From an uncultured bacterium (GTDB lineage Bacteria > UBA4055), in the NCBI GenBank assembly GCA_937873545.1, contig CALMWI010000231.1:1-14023 (forward strand): DNA of 14,023 nucleotides, in the 5' to 3' direction. Positions 6,352 to 13,966 of the stretch are shown piece after piece. The first letter of the stretch is position 1; each line of letters starts with the position of its first letter. The notes under the pieces were generated by a model, which saw nothing but the letters and a program-made list of their open reading frames with translations, was not told where the DNA came from and did not search any database. The translations under genes and the position numbers were made by a program.

Positions 6352-9300
6352 TTATTTTTTCTTGCCTTTTAAGGATTCATATACTGCCGGCAGAACGACC
6401 AGAGTAAGCAAAGTAGCTACCGACAATCCGAAAATAACTGTTATCGCCAATGGTTTTCTGAGCTCGGATGAACCTCCCCATGCTACAGCCATCGGTATCA
6501 TTCCGAATACGGTCGTGATGGTCGTCATCAGCATCGGCCTCAGCCTTTTCTGAATTCCCTCTACGATCGATGTTCTTATGTCGAGACCTTCCCTGACGCT
6601 GTTATCTATAAAATCAACTGCGACGATCGCATTGTTGACCGATATTCCCACAAGCATAATCATACCGATACCCGAAAGTATATTTATCGATTCCCCGGTT
6701 AAAGTCAGTCCGACCGCTACGCCGATGAAAGAGAATGGAATGCTTAACACGATGATAAACGGGCTGAGCAGTGACTCAAACTGTGAAGCCATTACCATAT
6801 AAACCAGAATAAGAGAAAGCATGAACATAAATACTATCTGCATCATGGAATCCTGCATTTCGGTATTCTGCCCTCCGACTTCGATCCGCATTCCTCTGTA
6901 AAGATCTATTTTATCCAAGTCAGCCTTAACTTCGCCAACAACTTTATCAAGCCTTCCCTCGTTGATATTTGCGGTTACGGTTATAACCCTGCCCTGACTT
7001 TCGTGCTTGATAGACTCTGGTCCGTTCTCGAAATTTACGCTTACGAGCTTATCAAGAGGATAATATGATCCGTTCTTGACATAAACTGATCCGATAATAT
7101 TTTTTATGTCGTCATTAAAATCCTCATTTGTGCCTACAATTATATCTATGGATTTGTTGTTCTCCGTTATCTGGGTTGCCGTCTCCCCTTTTATCATTGT
7201 TCTGATGTAGTTTGTGATCTCCTGTTCGGAAATATTGTTATTTTCCAGAAATTCATTGTTGAAGTCTATTTTGATCTGTGGTTTATTACCCATGAAATCA
7301 GATTTGATCTCGCTTAGATTTTTGACGGTCTTTAACTTACTTATAACTTTATCGGTAATCTCGCGGAGATCGTTAAGATCGCTCCCGGTAACTTTTACGC
7401 TCAGATCGCCTTCATCTGATTTTAGAAGTTCCCCGAGTACGGACACATCGGTATTTATGCTTACTTTTATATCAAGATCTTTTTCAGAATTATATTTGCC
7501 GCTATCTTTTCTCAAGTCGTTCAGAAATTCTTTCGTTGATATATCAGTTTCAAGTTTAACCTGAATGTCGCCCTTATAGACCGTCGCGCCTGTAAGAAGG
7601 GATTTTTCATCATATATCCCGCCTGTCGCAAATATGGATTTGACGCCTTTTTTCAGGATCAGCATCTGCTCATAATCCTGAATTACGCTTTCTGTTGTCC
7701 AGATGCTCGTACCCGGATTCATTTCGAGCGAAAGCATAAATTCGTGGCTGTCAACATCCGGCATCATCCTTCGTTCAAGATTGAGCATAAGAATTATCGA
7801 AATCAATAACGCTGCGCCTATCCAAGCATAAGTTTCAGCTTTGTTGTCGAGCGCTTTTATCAGAACTCTTCTATAAGTCTTTTCAAAATATGAATAAGCT
7901 TTATCATAGACGATCAGAACCGGTTTAAAGACCGTTTTGGTGAATCTGACGCTTAATTTGAACCAGAATACCGAGAGACCCGTAATGAAACCGAAGATCA
8001 TCATAAAGATCTTTTTTATTGTGCTTCTTAATTTTTCAACAAGAAAGATATCACGCATAATATTTTTGTTTATACCGTAAAACCTGGCGGGATTAAATAG
8101 TCCGAATAAATTTACAATAAACACCAGACCGCCGAGAGAGTAGGCATAGAGCATATATGACTTGGTGCTAAGCTCTTCCTCGTAAGGCTGGAATATTTCA
8201 TTTACAAAAGATGAGAAATCATAAAGAATTCCGTCTAGCCAGCTGAGTGAGGTCAGGCTGAAATAAGAGATGAACGCGTGTACAGGCTCGAAATAATCAA
8301 CTTTGGAAATATAGGCTGCCGGAACGGTAAGAAGGAAAAGCAGGAACAGCCATATCACGGTTACTATTATGAACCGTATCCTTTTTTTACGGGTGATCTC
8401 TTCATTTTTTCTGTAAAACACGAAAAAATCGAAGGTTTTTATAAACGGATCTGTAAGGACCGCAAGGAAAAGAATATATGCGAAAGCGTGCTCGTCAACC
8501 GGTATTTTGCTGATCTTGATTATAGTGAAATAAAGTATTATAAGAATCGTCCAGTAAATGCCTGTCTTAAAGATAGGCCCGTTATCGCTTTTCAGGCTGT
8601 CGTCAAGTACAACAGCATTTTTCTTTTCAATTGAAAGTTTATTATAAAGTACAGGCACAAGTGAGATCGAAACGAACAGTGAACTTATCAGCGCGAATAC
8701 TACAGAAACGGACTGGTCTTTGAAAAGCTCTCCGGCGACCCCTGAAACAAACACAACGGGCATGAATACGATTATAGTAGTAAATGTCGATGCCGAAACC
8801 GGCATTATTACTTCTTTCACTCCCGCGTAGCATGAATCGAACACGCCTTTATTCATCTGCCTGTGCCGGTTGATGTTCTCCAGCACGACAATTGAATTAT
8901 CTACGAGCATTCCTATTCCGAGCGCAAAGCCTGATAATGACATAAGGTTCAATGAAATGTTGGAGAAGTAAAGCAGAGTGAATGTTGAAAATATACTTAT
9001 AGGCATTGCAAGGGACACATTGAAAGGGGACTTGAATTCTCTTAAAAAAAGGAAAAGAGTGAGGAAAGACAATATTCCGCCGAGAAGTATCGCGGAAACT
9101 ACATTGTCTATGGATTCTGTTATAAATTCAGACTGGTCGTAAACCACATTTATATCTACATCTGTGGTTTTCTCGAATTCATCCAGTATTTTTTTTACAT
9201 CTTTTACCACAAGAACAGCGTTTGCGTCCCCGTCTTTTCTGATGAGAACGGCCGTTGAATTCACGGCATTGAATCTTGTGAAAGATTTTTTTTCTTTTAC

Positions 9301-10077
9301 CTGATAGCTGACCTTAGCGACATCTTTCACATAAATATTCCGCCTGTTGTCAAGCTGCTTCACAAGCGTATTTTCGATATCGGAAAGATCTTTGAATTCG
9401 GATGAGATCACGAGATCGTAAATATAAACATCATCCTTTACGGTTCCGCCGGGAGAATTCGTACTTGCTGATCTGACCACATTTACGAGAGCGGCGAATG
9501 AAAGGCCGTAAGTATTCAGCTTCTCAACATCGGCCTCTATCCTGATGTCGGATTCTTCTCCTCCGATCACATCGGCCATAGCCACGCCGTCTATCTGCTC
9601 GATCCTCTTTTTTATGATATTTTCTGATACTTCACGCGTTGTTTTCTGATCTTTACCGGATATGGAAATGATCATGATCGGCTTTGCGGCGGGATCGACC
9701 CTCAGAATATTAGGTCTGCCTGCGGTATCGGGCAGAGTGGCGGCATCGAGTTTTTCCCTGAGGTAAAGAACTGCAAAATCCATGTCTGTTCCCCATGCAA
9801 AATCAATGGTGATCAGACTTATTGACTCTTTAGATTCTGATTTTATCTTGATTATATCTTTTAATCCGGCGATAGATGCTTCAAGCGGTTCGGTAACAAG
9901 CCTCTCGACCTGCTCGGGACTGCTTCCTTCAAGCTCTGTCCAGACCGTAAGTGAAGGATATTTTATATCCGGAAGCAGGTTTACCGGAAGTTTCTGATAA
10001 GAAATTATTCCGAAAACCGTAACAGCTGTGAAGATCATTATTACGGTTATCGGTCTTGTGAGTATAGTTTTTAACAT
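6352..10077 (-). CDS. RND efflux permease, HAE1-like, with a long TM6-TM7 insertion
   Basis: A 1241-residue proton-driven inner-membrane exporter, about 200 residues longer than the usual 1020-1050. The HAE1 layout is intact: TM1 at 10-27, first periplasmic half at about 30-322, TM2-TM6 at about 325-478, TM7 at about 749-766, second periplasmic half at about 770-1075, TM8-TM12 at about 1078-1235. TM4 reads GIGMLVDNSIVVLENI (387-402; D393/N394) and TM10 reads VGISVNNAIVAVDFI (1143-1157), with Asn1148 at the AcrB Lys940 position. Other family marks are SSPEQVERLVTEPLE (52-66), VYMVMASQFESLLSPFIIVL (1092-1111) and LRPMLMTTITTVFGMIP (1179-1195). The extra length sits in the cytoplasmic loop at about 482-735 and holds several hydrophobic segments. 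The ATG has AGAGG five bases upstream. It follows the fusion protein gene by 41 bases and abuts the second RND gene. The frame is continuous, so the insertion is not a frameshift artefact visible here. Confidence 0.96.
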   Translation of the reverse strand: MLKTILTRPITVIMIFTAVTVFGIISYQKLPVNLLPDIKYPSLTVWTELEGSSPEQVERLVTEPLEASIAGLKDIIKIKSESKESISLITIDFAWGTDMDFAVLYLREKLDAATLPDTAGRPNILRVDPAAKPIMIISISGKDQKTTREVSENIIKKRIEQIDGVAMADVIGGEESDIRIEADVEKLNTYGLSFAALVNVVRSASTNSPGGTVKDDVYIYDLVISSEFKDLSDIENTLVKQLDNRRNIYVKDVAKVSYQVKEKKSFTRFNAVNSTAVLIRKDGDANAVLVVKDVKKILDEFEKTTDVDINVVYDQSEFITESIDNVVSAILLGGILSFLTLFLFLREFKSPFNVSLAMPISIFSTFTLLYFSNISLNLMSLSGFALGIGMLVDNSIVVLENINRHRQMNKGVFDSCYAGVKEVIMPVSASTFTTIIVFMPVVFVSGVAGELFKDQSVSVVFALISSLFVSISLVPVLYNKLSIEKKNAVVLDDSLKSDNGPIFKTGIYWTILIILYFTIIKISKIPVDEHAFAYILFLAVLTDPFIKTFDFFVFYRKNEEITRKKRIRFIIVTVIWLFLLFLLTVPAAYISKVDYFEPVHAFISYFSLTSLSWLDGILYDFSSFVNEIFQPYEEELSTKSYMLYAYSLGGLVFIVNLFGLFNPARFYGINKNIMRDIFLVEKLRSTIKKIFMMIFGFITGLSVFWFKLSVRFTKTVFKPVLIVYDKAYSYFEKTYRRVLIKALDNKAETYAWIGAALLISIILMLNLERRMMPDVDSHEFMLSLEMNPGTSIWTTESVIQDYEQMLILKKGVKSIFATGGIYDEKSLLTGATVYKGDIQVKLETDISTKEFLNDLRKDSGKYNSEKDLDIKVSINTDVSVLGELLKSDEGDLSVKVTGSDLNDLREITDKVISKLKTVKNLSEIKSDFMGNKPQIKIDFNNEFLENNNISEQEITNYIRTMIKGETATQITENNKSIDIIVGTNEDFNDDIKNIIGSVYVKNGSYYPLDKLVSVNFENGPESIKHESQGRVITVTANINEGRLDKVVGEVKADLDKIDLYRGMRIEVGGQNTEMQDSMMQIVFMFMLSLILVYMVMASQFESLLSPFIIVLSIPFSFIGVAVGLTLTGESINILSGIGMIMLVGISVNNAIVAVDFIDNSVREGLDIRTSIVEGIQKRLRPMLMTTITTVFGMIPMAVAWGGSSELRKPLAITVIFGLSVATLLTLVVLPAVYESLKGKKK
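7873..8634 (-). other. Inserted multi-helix region within the first RND permease (residues about 482-735)
   Basis: In AcrB-type pumps the loop between TM6 and TM7 is short and holds one amphipathic helix. Here about 250 residues lie between VPVLYNKL (474-481) and the start of TM7. Hydrophobic stretches lie near 505-523, 531-556, 567-589, 641-662 and 688-706, with a weaker one at 598-625. Basic clusters (RKKRIR at 563-568) fit cytoplasmic loops between added helices. TM6 ends and TM7 begins on the cytoplasmic side, so an even number (four or six) of added membrane passes is expected. I recognise no known domain in it. Confidence 0.7.
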
Positions 10078-10082
10078 TTATA

Positions 10083-10087
10083 CCTCT
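10083..10087 (-). promoter_or_regulatory. Ribosome binding site of the first RND gene
   Basis: AGAGG lies five bases upstream of ATG 10075-10077, in the 41-base gap after the fusion protein gene, and supports this start. Confidence 0.6.
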
Positions 10088-10118
10088 GAGCGTTTATAAA
10101 AGTCCGTAAATCCGAAAA

Positions 10119-11339
10119 CTATTTATCAACTATGATTATGTCCGCATCATGGGCTAGGGTATAGTTATTGGTAACAATGATCTTATCACCCAGCTTGAGT
10201 TTCGGATCTTCCTTTTCAAGTACTATTTCAGTGTAGTTGTAATTTGATAGGCCTGTAGTCACATATACCCACTTTGCTTTACTTCCTTCCGCAGTGAATA
10301 CGAGTTTTCTGTTGTCCCTGGTAAGTATCGCCTCGTTGGGAACGATCACTTTGTCGTTATATATTCTTCCCTCGATCCTGACGTTTCCGCTCATGCCTGA
10401 CTTTATTAAGAGATCCTTATTCGGTATTTTAACCTGAGCCATACCTGTTCCGTTGGATTTATCCACGACAGCGCTGATGTTTTTTATTATACCTGTGAAA
10501 ACGGTGTCTTTCATAGCTTCAAATTTCACTTCGACATGCCTGCCCTCTTTCAGCTCCGACACTTCGCTTTCCAGCACAGGGATCTCCATTATAATGCTTT
10601 TGTAGTCAACGAGATTCATTGCCCTGAAACCTGATGATACATGCTGTCCCTCGACAATTTTCAGATCGGCGACATAACCGTCAATGTTCGCTTTTACGAC
10701 TGTATATTCAAGATCAAGTTTTGCTTTCTTGTAATTTATCATAGCCTGTGTCAGGCCGGTCGAAGATTTAAGCACTTCTTCGCTTCCGCCTTTATTAAAA
10801 AGGTATTCGATCTCAAGATCGAGTTTTAAATTTTCATACTGCTCTGAAGTTATTGAACCGCTTTTCTTTTTCTCATCAAGCTTCCTGATCTCTTCATCGA
10901 GCTTAGCCTGATTCTGGGTCTGATCGCTGTCCTTGATCTGATTCTTTCTCATTCCGTAGTCGATCTTGGCTTTGAGCAGATTATCCTGCGCGCTCTGATA
11001 ATTCAGTTCGTACTGCTGATTGTCTATCGTGAAAAGGATATCGCCTTTTTTCACATACGAATTTTCTTCGACATTCAGCTTTTCAATATATCCCGATATC
11101 TGCGGATATATCTCGACAGATTTTTCGGCTTTCGCCGTGCCTGTCGTATTTATGTACATGATAAGCGGAGCTTTGGCAAGATCTATTGTCCTTACCTTTA
11201 CGAATGATTTTTTCGTTTCGGCCTGATCTTTGAGTTCCTTGAGCTTGTCCTCATCTTTTTTTGATTCGGGTTTTAATATTATTACCGATACCAGAGAGAT
11301 CAGGATTATTGTAAAACCGATGTACATTTTATTCTTCAC
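10119..11339 (-). CDS. RND periplasmic adaptor (membrane fusion protein, HlyD/AcrA family)
   Basis: A 406-residue adaptor that would bridge the RND permeases and the TolC-like duct in the periplasm. Residues 5-22 form an N-terminal membrane anchor with no lipobox Cys, so it is probably held in the inner membrane by this helix rather than by lipid. The lipoyl-like domain is split: VEIYPQISGYIEKLNVEENS (75-94) with KKGDILFTID (97-106), and TVVKANIDGYVADLKIVEGQ (213-232). Between them residues about 108-212 are charged and heptad-like, as expected of the alpha-hairpin that contacts TolC. A beta-barrel domain follows (about 248-325, including GMSGNVRIEG at 315-324), then a membrane-proximal domain (about 330-406, VIVPNEAILTRDNRKLVFTA). 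The start is GTG at 11337-11339, overlapping the TGA of the TolC-like gene (GTGA), with GGGGAG six bases upstream. Codon 5 is an ATG but has no comparable ribosome site. Confidence 0.95.
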   Translation of the reverse strand: MKNKMYIGFTIILISLVSVIILKPESKKDEDKLKELKDQAETKKSFVKVRTIDLAKAPLIMYINTTGTAKAEKSVEIYPQISGYIEKLNVEENSYVKKGDILFTIDNQQYELNYQSAQDNLLKAKIDYGMRKNQIKDSDQTQNQAKLDEEIRKLDEKKKSGSITSEQYENLKLDLEIEYLFNKGGSEEVLKSSTGLTQAMINYKKAKLDLEYTVVKANIDGYVADLKIVEGQHVSSGFRAMNLVDYKSIIMEIPVLESEVSELKEGRHVEVKFEAMKDTVFTGIIKNISAVVDKSNGTGMAQVKIPNKDLLIKSGMSGNVRIEGRIYNDKVIVPNEAILTRDNRKLVFTAEGSKAKWVYVTTGLSNYNYTEIVLEKEDPKLKLGDKIIVTNNYTLAHDADIIIVDK

Positions 11340-12583
11340 GGCTTTCTCCCCAGAGAATTATAAAGGTCGTATTTGGAAAGTATATAATTATACTGCGTAT
11401 TGATCTTGTTATATTCTGCTTTTATAAAATCATTTCTCGCCTGAAGATAATCTGTAGCCGATTTGTCGCCTATAAAGAAAAGTTTATCTGCGAGATCAAG
11501 GTTTTCTTTGGCCAGTTCGACGTGCTTTCCTGCAAGTTCAAGGCTGTTCTTCTGATTTTCGAGTTCAAGCAGTTTGATCCTGATCTCGTTTTTAATTGAT
11601 TCTATCTTATTTTCAAGCTGAAGTCTGCTTTTTTTGACCTCGACCTTATTTCTGTCTATTCCGTTCAGTCCTGAATAGGTCAGATTGACTGAAAGTCCCG
11701 CTCTTGCCGTGATACCGTCTGATGAATAAGATAATAAGTCATTATTCAGGTCGTCTTTTTTTTCGTAGCCATAGCTGATTGATCCTGTCAGGGACGGAAG
11801 GTAATTATCATATTCCATTTTCAAAGATAATTCTTTCTGCGAAAGGTAGTTCTTCTGAACGGCTAAATCCGGATTGTTTTTCAATGCTTCATCTATCAGT
11901 TCAGCTTCAGCAAGAATCTCGTCTTTAATTTCAGCCTGTTCGTAAACAATTCTTAATGAATCAGGCATTATCTCGGCGTTCATATAGTAGATCAGATTCT
12001 GTTTGTTCTTTTTAAGATTCGATTCGGCCGCTTTAAGGTCTATCACATCGGAAGATTTTGATACTTCAAAATTCAGAAGATCTGATTTTGAAATATTTCC
12101 CATAGAATATTTAAGCTGCGCTTCTTCAAATTTTTTCTGGCTGTATTCCGAAATATCTCTCTGGAGTTTCAGCCTTTCTTCGGCTATCAGCGTCTGAAAA
12201 AAAGAGTTTATGACTGTATATCTGACCGTATTTTCGATGCCTTTATAGCTTATTTCAGCAGACTGATTCGATATCTTTGAAGACTGATAGCTGTGGAACA
12301 GAAGCGGGCTTATCTTTGCCTCAACTCCCGCCGAAGCGCTCAGATTTGAATTCTCGGTATCGGTATCCCCGAAAAAAGAATAATATGAATATGATCCCGT
12401 ACCGGTAACATCTAAGAAACGGTTCCTTGCATCTTTCAGGTAATGATCCGAAATTACTTTATCCGAACCTGATATTTTTATATCAGTATTATTCTTTTCT
12501 GCAGTCTGAATGCACTGATCCAGTGTCATAGTGACACCGAAAGATATTTGCGCAGCAGCAAGCAGTAAAATTATTTTTTTCAT
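11336..12583 (-). CDS. TolC-like outer-membrane efflux protein (OEP family)
   Basis: A 415-residue outer-membrane factor that would form the trimeric exit duct of the pump. A signal peptide is visible at 1-17 (MKKIILLLAAAQISFG), with cleavage probably around 16-18. The family's internal duplication shows: LDQCIQTAEKNN (21-32) pairs with LIDEALKNNPDLAVQKNYLS (229-248), and YSMGNISKSDLLNFEVSKS (159-177) pairs with FFIGDKSATDYLQARNDFIK (369-388). Long charged helices surround both. Two stretches rich in Ser, Tyr and Gly (about 58-92 and 262-305) are the likely beta-barrel strands. Length is slightly short for the family, with compact loops. The ATG at 12581-12583 has a GGGAAG-type ribosome site. 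The gene follows the propeller lipoprotein after 55 AT-rich bases without an obvious terminator, and overlaps the adaptor gene by 4 bases. Role and location are well supported; substrate unknown. Confidence 0.95.
   Translation of the reverse strand: MKKIILLLAAAQISFGVTMTLDQCIQTAEKNNTDIKISGSDKVISDHYLKDARNRFLDVTGTGSYSYYSFFGDTDTENSNLSASAGVEAKISPLLFHSYQSSKISNQSAEISYKGIENTVRYTVINSFFQTLIAEERLKLQRDISEYSQKKFEEAQLKYSMGNISKSDLLNFEVSKSSDVIDLKAAESNLKKNKQNLIYYMNAEIMPDSLRIVYEQAEIKDEILAEAELIDEALKNNPDLAVQKNYLSQKELSLKMEYDNYLPSLTGSISYGYEKKDDLNNDLLSYSSDGITARAGLSVNLTYSGLNGIDRNKVEVKKSRLQLENKIESIKNEIRIKLLELENQKNSLELAGKHVELAKENLDLADKLFFIGDKSATDYLQARNDFIKAEYNKINTQYNYILSKYDLYNSLGRKP
11346..11351 (-). promoter_or_regulatory. 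Ribosome binding site that fixes a GTG start
   Basis: GGGGAG lies six bases upstream of GTG 11337-11339, within the last codons of the TolC-like gene. Together with the 4-base GTGA overlap it supports a non-ATG, coupled start for the adaptor. Confidence 0.75.
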
Positions 12584-12638
12584 TTTCTTCCCTGATCATT
12601 AATTTTTATACGGTTAACGATTTTTTATCCCTTTTATT

Positions 12639-13802
12639 TTAGTAATCGTAAACATCCAGAGTCAGTTCTTCGCCGTTTAGAACATATAGTCTGTTCCCGA
12701 TGAAAAATTCCTGAGCTTTGAACATGCCTACAAGTCCGGTGTTTCCTTTTTCCTGGATCGAATAAGGCACTCTGTTCAAAAACATTCCGTCTTTAAATAT
12801 GTCCAGATACACTCCTTCTTTATCGAGGTTTCTGTCAACATTCGGATATACCAATAGTCTTCCATACTTATCGGTATGCATCGTGACAATCGCCTTTTTA
12901 AAGTTGCCTACTTTAACTTCCTGCTGCTGACCACCCTGCATCATCTTCTTCATTGAAGCTATGTATTCTTCTTTCTCTTTATTTTCATATCTGATCATTT
13001 TGTAGTCTTTTCTAATCTCAGCTTTTTTCTTTCCCTCATAGTCATAGCCGAATATTCTGTACTGGTTGTCTGAATTTTCAGATACATATACATATTCATT
13101 TCCGGGTATGAAAGGTATAACAAGGTCATTGAAATCTATTTTACCGCTCATCAGATCCTGAATTGATAGTATTTTGCTGCTTAAAGATGATTTCTGACTT
13201 AAAGTTGACATTTCAATTATCGAGAGTGCGAAATCTATATCAGGCTGCTGGCCTTCCTTCGGTATTTGTTTGACTACGAAAGCAGCCATTTTCTGACCGT
13301 CCCTTGAAATCTTCGAATTCTGAATCTGTGACTGATCTGTCAACATTTTTTCATAATAAAAATTCCCGTCAAGATCATATTTTGACAGTTTTCTGGATGC
13401 TGCGCTCATTATGTTCAAGGTATCTTTATCAATGAACATTATTGACGGATAGAACAGTTCACCCGGACCCTGCCCCATTCTGCCGATGCTTTTTACAAAA
13501 TTTCCTGAAGAGTCGAATTTCTTTGCGCTCATAGACATAAGATCAAGAATGTAAATATTGTCATTATTATCAGCTGTTATCGTAATAGGCCTTTTTAAAT
13601 AAGCACTGGTATCAGTCTGCGCTTCAGATGATATAGTGAACAGCTTCTTCAACTCAAGTTTTGCGGTAGGATCATTCGGCGTTTCGGTGTTGCTGTAAAT
13701 CTTTATGCCGTTCTGCTCTTCGGTCTTGAAATTCTCAACTTTTTTTGAACAGCCTGCGAAAATAATTGCCATAATTATTAACGCCGTCATCAGTTTTCTC
13801 AT
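12639..13802 (-). CDS. Lipoprotein with NHL-like 6-bladed beta-propeller
   Basis: A 387-residue predicted lipoprotein. MRKLMTALIIMAIIFAGC ends in a lipobox-like IFAGC with Cys18; Phe at -3 is less usual but tolerated, and Ser follows Cys, which often goes with outer-membrane sorting. NHL/6-bladed-propeller blades are clear: RPITITADNNDNIYILD (71-87), KKFDSSGNFVKSIGRMGQGP (94-113), GELFYPSIMFIDKDTLNI (114-131) and SKYDLDGNFYYEKML (140-154), with weaker ones at 243-262 and 303-340. A Lys/Glu/Gln-rich segment (275-296) interrupts the later blades. The start was chosen at ATG 13800-13802, with AGGAG six bases upstream; the adjacent ATG at 13803-13805 would add one Met. A longer open frame up to 13958 would put about 50 residues ahead of the signal peptide and was rejected. 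Propellers of this type bind ligands or proteins; no catalytic residues are recognised. It stands upstream of a TolC-adaptor-RND set, so an accessory or sensing role is inferred. Confidence 0.85.
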   Translation of the reverse strand: MRKLMTALIIMAIIFAGCSKKVENFKTEEQNGIKIYSNTETPNDPTAKLELKKLFTISSEAQTDTSAYLKRPITITADNNDNIYILDLMSMSAKKFDSSGNFVKSIGRMGQGPGELFYPSIMFIDKDTLNIMSAASRKLSKYDLDGNFYYEKMLTDQSQIQNSKISRDGQKMAAFVVKQIPKEGQQPDIDFALSIIEMSTLSQKSSLSSKILSIQDLMSGKIDFNDLVIPFIPGNEYVYVSENSDNQYRIFGYDYEGKKKAEIRKDYKMIRYENKEKEEYIASMKKMMQGGQQQEVKVGNFKKAIVTMHTDKYGRLLVYPNVDRNLDKEGVYLDIFKDGMFLNRVPYSIQEKGNTGLVGMFKAQEFFIGNRLYVLNGEELTLDVYDY

Positions 13803-13808
13803 CATTCG

Positions 13809-13813
13809 CTCCT
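13809..13813 (-). promoter_or_regulatory. Ribosome binding site deciding the lipoprotein start
   Basis: AGGAG lies six bases before ATG 13800-13802 and three before ATG 13803-13805. It places translation start immediately ahead of the signal peptide and argues against the longer upstream reading frame. Confidence 0.75.
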
Positions 13814-13825
13814 GAATTTTGGTTA

Positions 13826-13854
13826 AATATATTTTTACCGGTTCAAAACAACAA
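13826..13854 (-). promoter_or_regulatory. Candidate sigma70-type promoter for the lipoprotein-efflux operon
   Basis: On the minus strand TTGTTG (13849-13854, 3 of 6 matches) and TATATT (13826-13831, 5 of 6 matches to TATAAT) are 17 bases apart. Transcription would begin near 13819, leaving a short leader that holds the AGGAG ribosome site. The position directly before the first gene of the run is good; the -35 match is weak, consistent with an activator-dependent promoter or with chance. Confidence 0.4.
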
Positions 13855-13861
13855 AGCATAA

Positions 13862-13884
13862 CGGATGAAACGCCGTTTTTTCCG
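13862..13884 (-). promoter_or_regulatory. Imperfect 23-bp palindrome, candidate operator
   Basis: On the + strand CGGATGAAACG (13862-13872) and CGTTTTTTCCG (13874-13884) form arms around a central C, matching at 9 of 11 positions. The inner 11 bases (13868-13878, AAACGCCGTTT) are a perfect inverted repeat. It lies just upstream of the candidate -35 element, where an activator would bind. It is not followed by a convincing U-tract on the minus strand, so it is unlikely to be a terminator for the upstream gene. Confidence 0.35.
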
Positions 13885-13890
13885 GATGAA
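13862..13890. repeat. Short direct repeat CGGATGAA, 21 bp apart
   Basis: CGGATGAA occurs at 13862-13869 and 13883-13890, start-to-start distance 21 bases, about two helical turns. A third, inverted half (TTCAT, 13896-13900) faces the second copy as ATGAA-CCGCA-TTCAT. The cluster sits upstream of the candidate promoter and could be part of a protein binding site. Confidence 0.4.
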
Positions 13891-13945
13891 CCGCATTCAT
13901 TTAAGAACGGAATAAAAATAAGCATATTCAGACAAAATAAAAAGT

Positions 13946-13963
13946 AAATAATAAACATTATTT
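13946..13963 (-). terminator. AT-only hairpin after the upstream membrane gene, weak terminator candidate
   Basis: Four bases after the stop at 13967-13969, the minus strand reads AAATAAT-GTTT-ATTATTT, a perfect 7-bp stem made only of A-T pairs with a 4-base loop, followed by a T-rich stretch (CTTTTTATTTT). It has the layout of an intrinsic terminator, but the stem is energetically weak, so read-through into the operon is quite possible. Confidence 0.3.
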
Positions 13964-13966
13964 AAT

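Noticed and set aside
7214..7564. A 116-codon + strand open frame rich in Leu and Ser.
   Set aside because: It mirrors the periplasmic domain of the first RND gene in antisense, with low-complexity Ser/Leu/Ile content expected from reverse-complemented Lys/Glu/Asp codons.
8278..8634. A 118-codon open frame on the + strand opposite the RND insertion.
   Set aside because: It is antisense to a continuous, clearly membrane-type coding frame. Its translation shows no recognisable motif, signal peptide or ribosome site, so it is a shadow of the hydrophobic codons on the other strand.
8642..8833. A 63-codon minus-strand open frame overlapping the first RND gene.
   Set aside because: It lies entirely inside the conserved TM4-TM6 coding region in another frame, and its Arg/Cys-rich composition is not protein-like for this genome.
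13803..13958. Longer N-terminus for the propeller lipoprotein starting at 13956-13958.
   Set aside because: It would put about 52 residues, including two extra Cys-containing stretches, ahead of a good signal peptide. It lacks a ribosome site, while AGGAG sits correctly before 13800-13802. It would also bury the candidate promoter and palindrome inside coding sequence.
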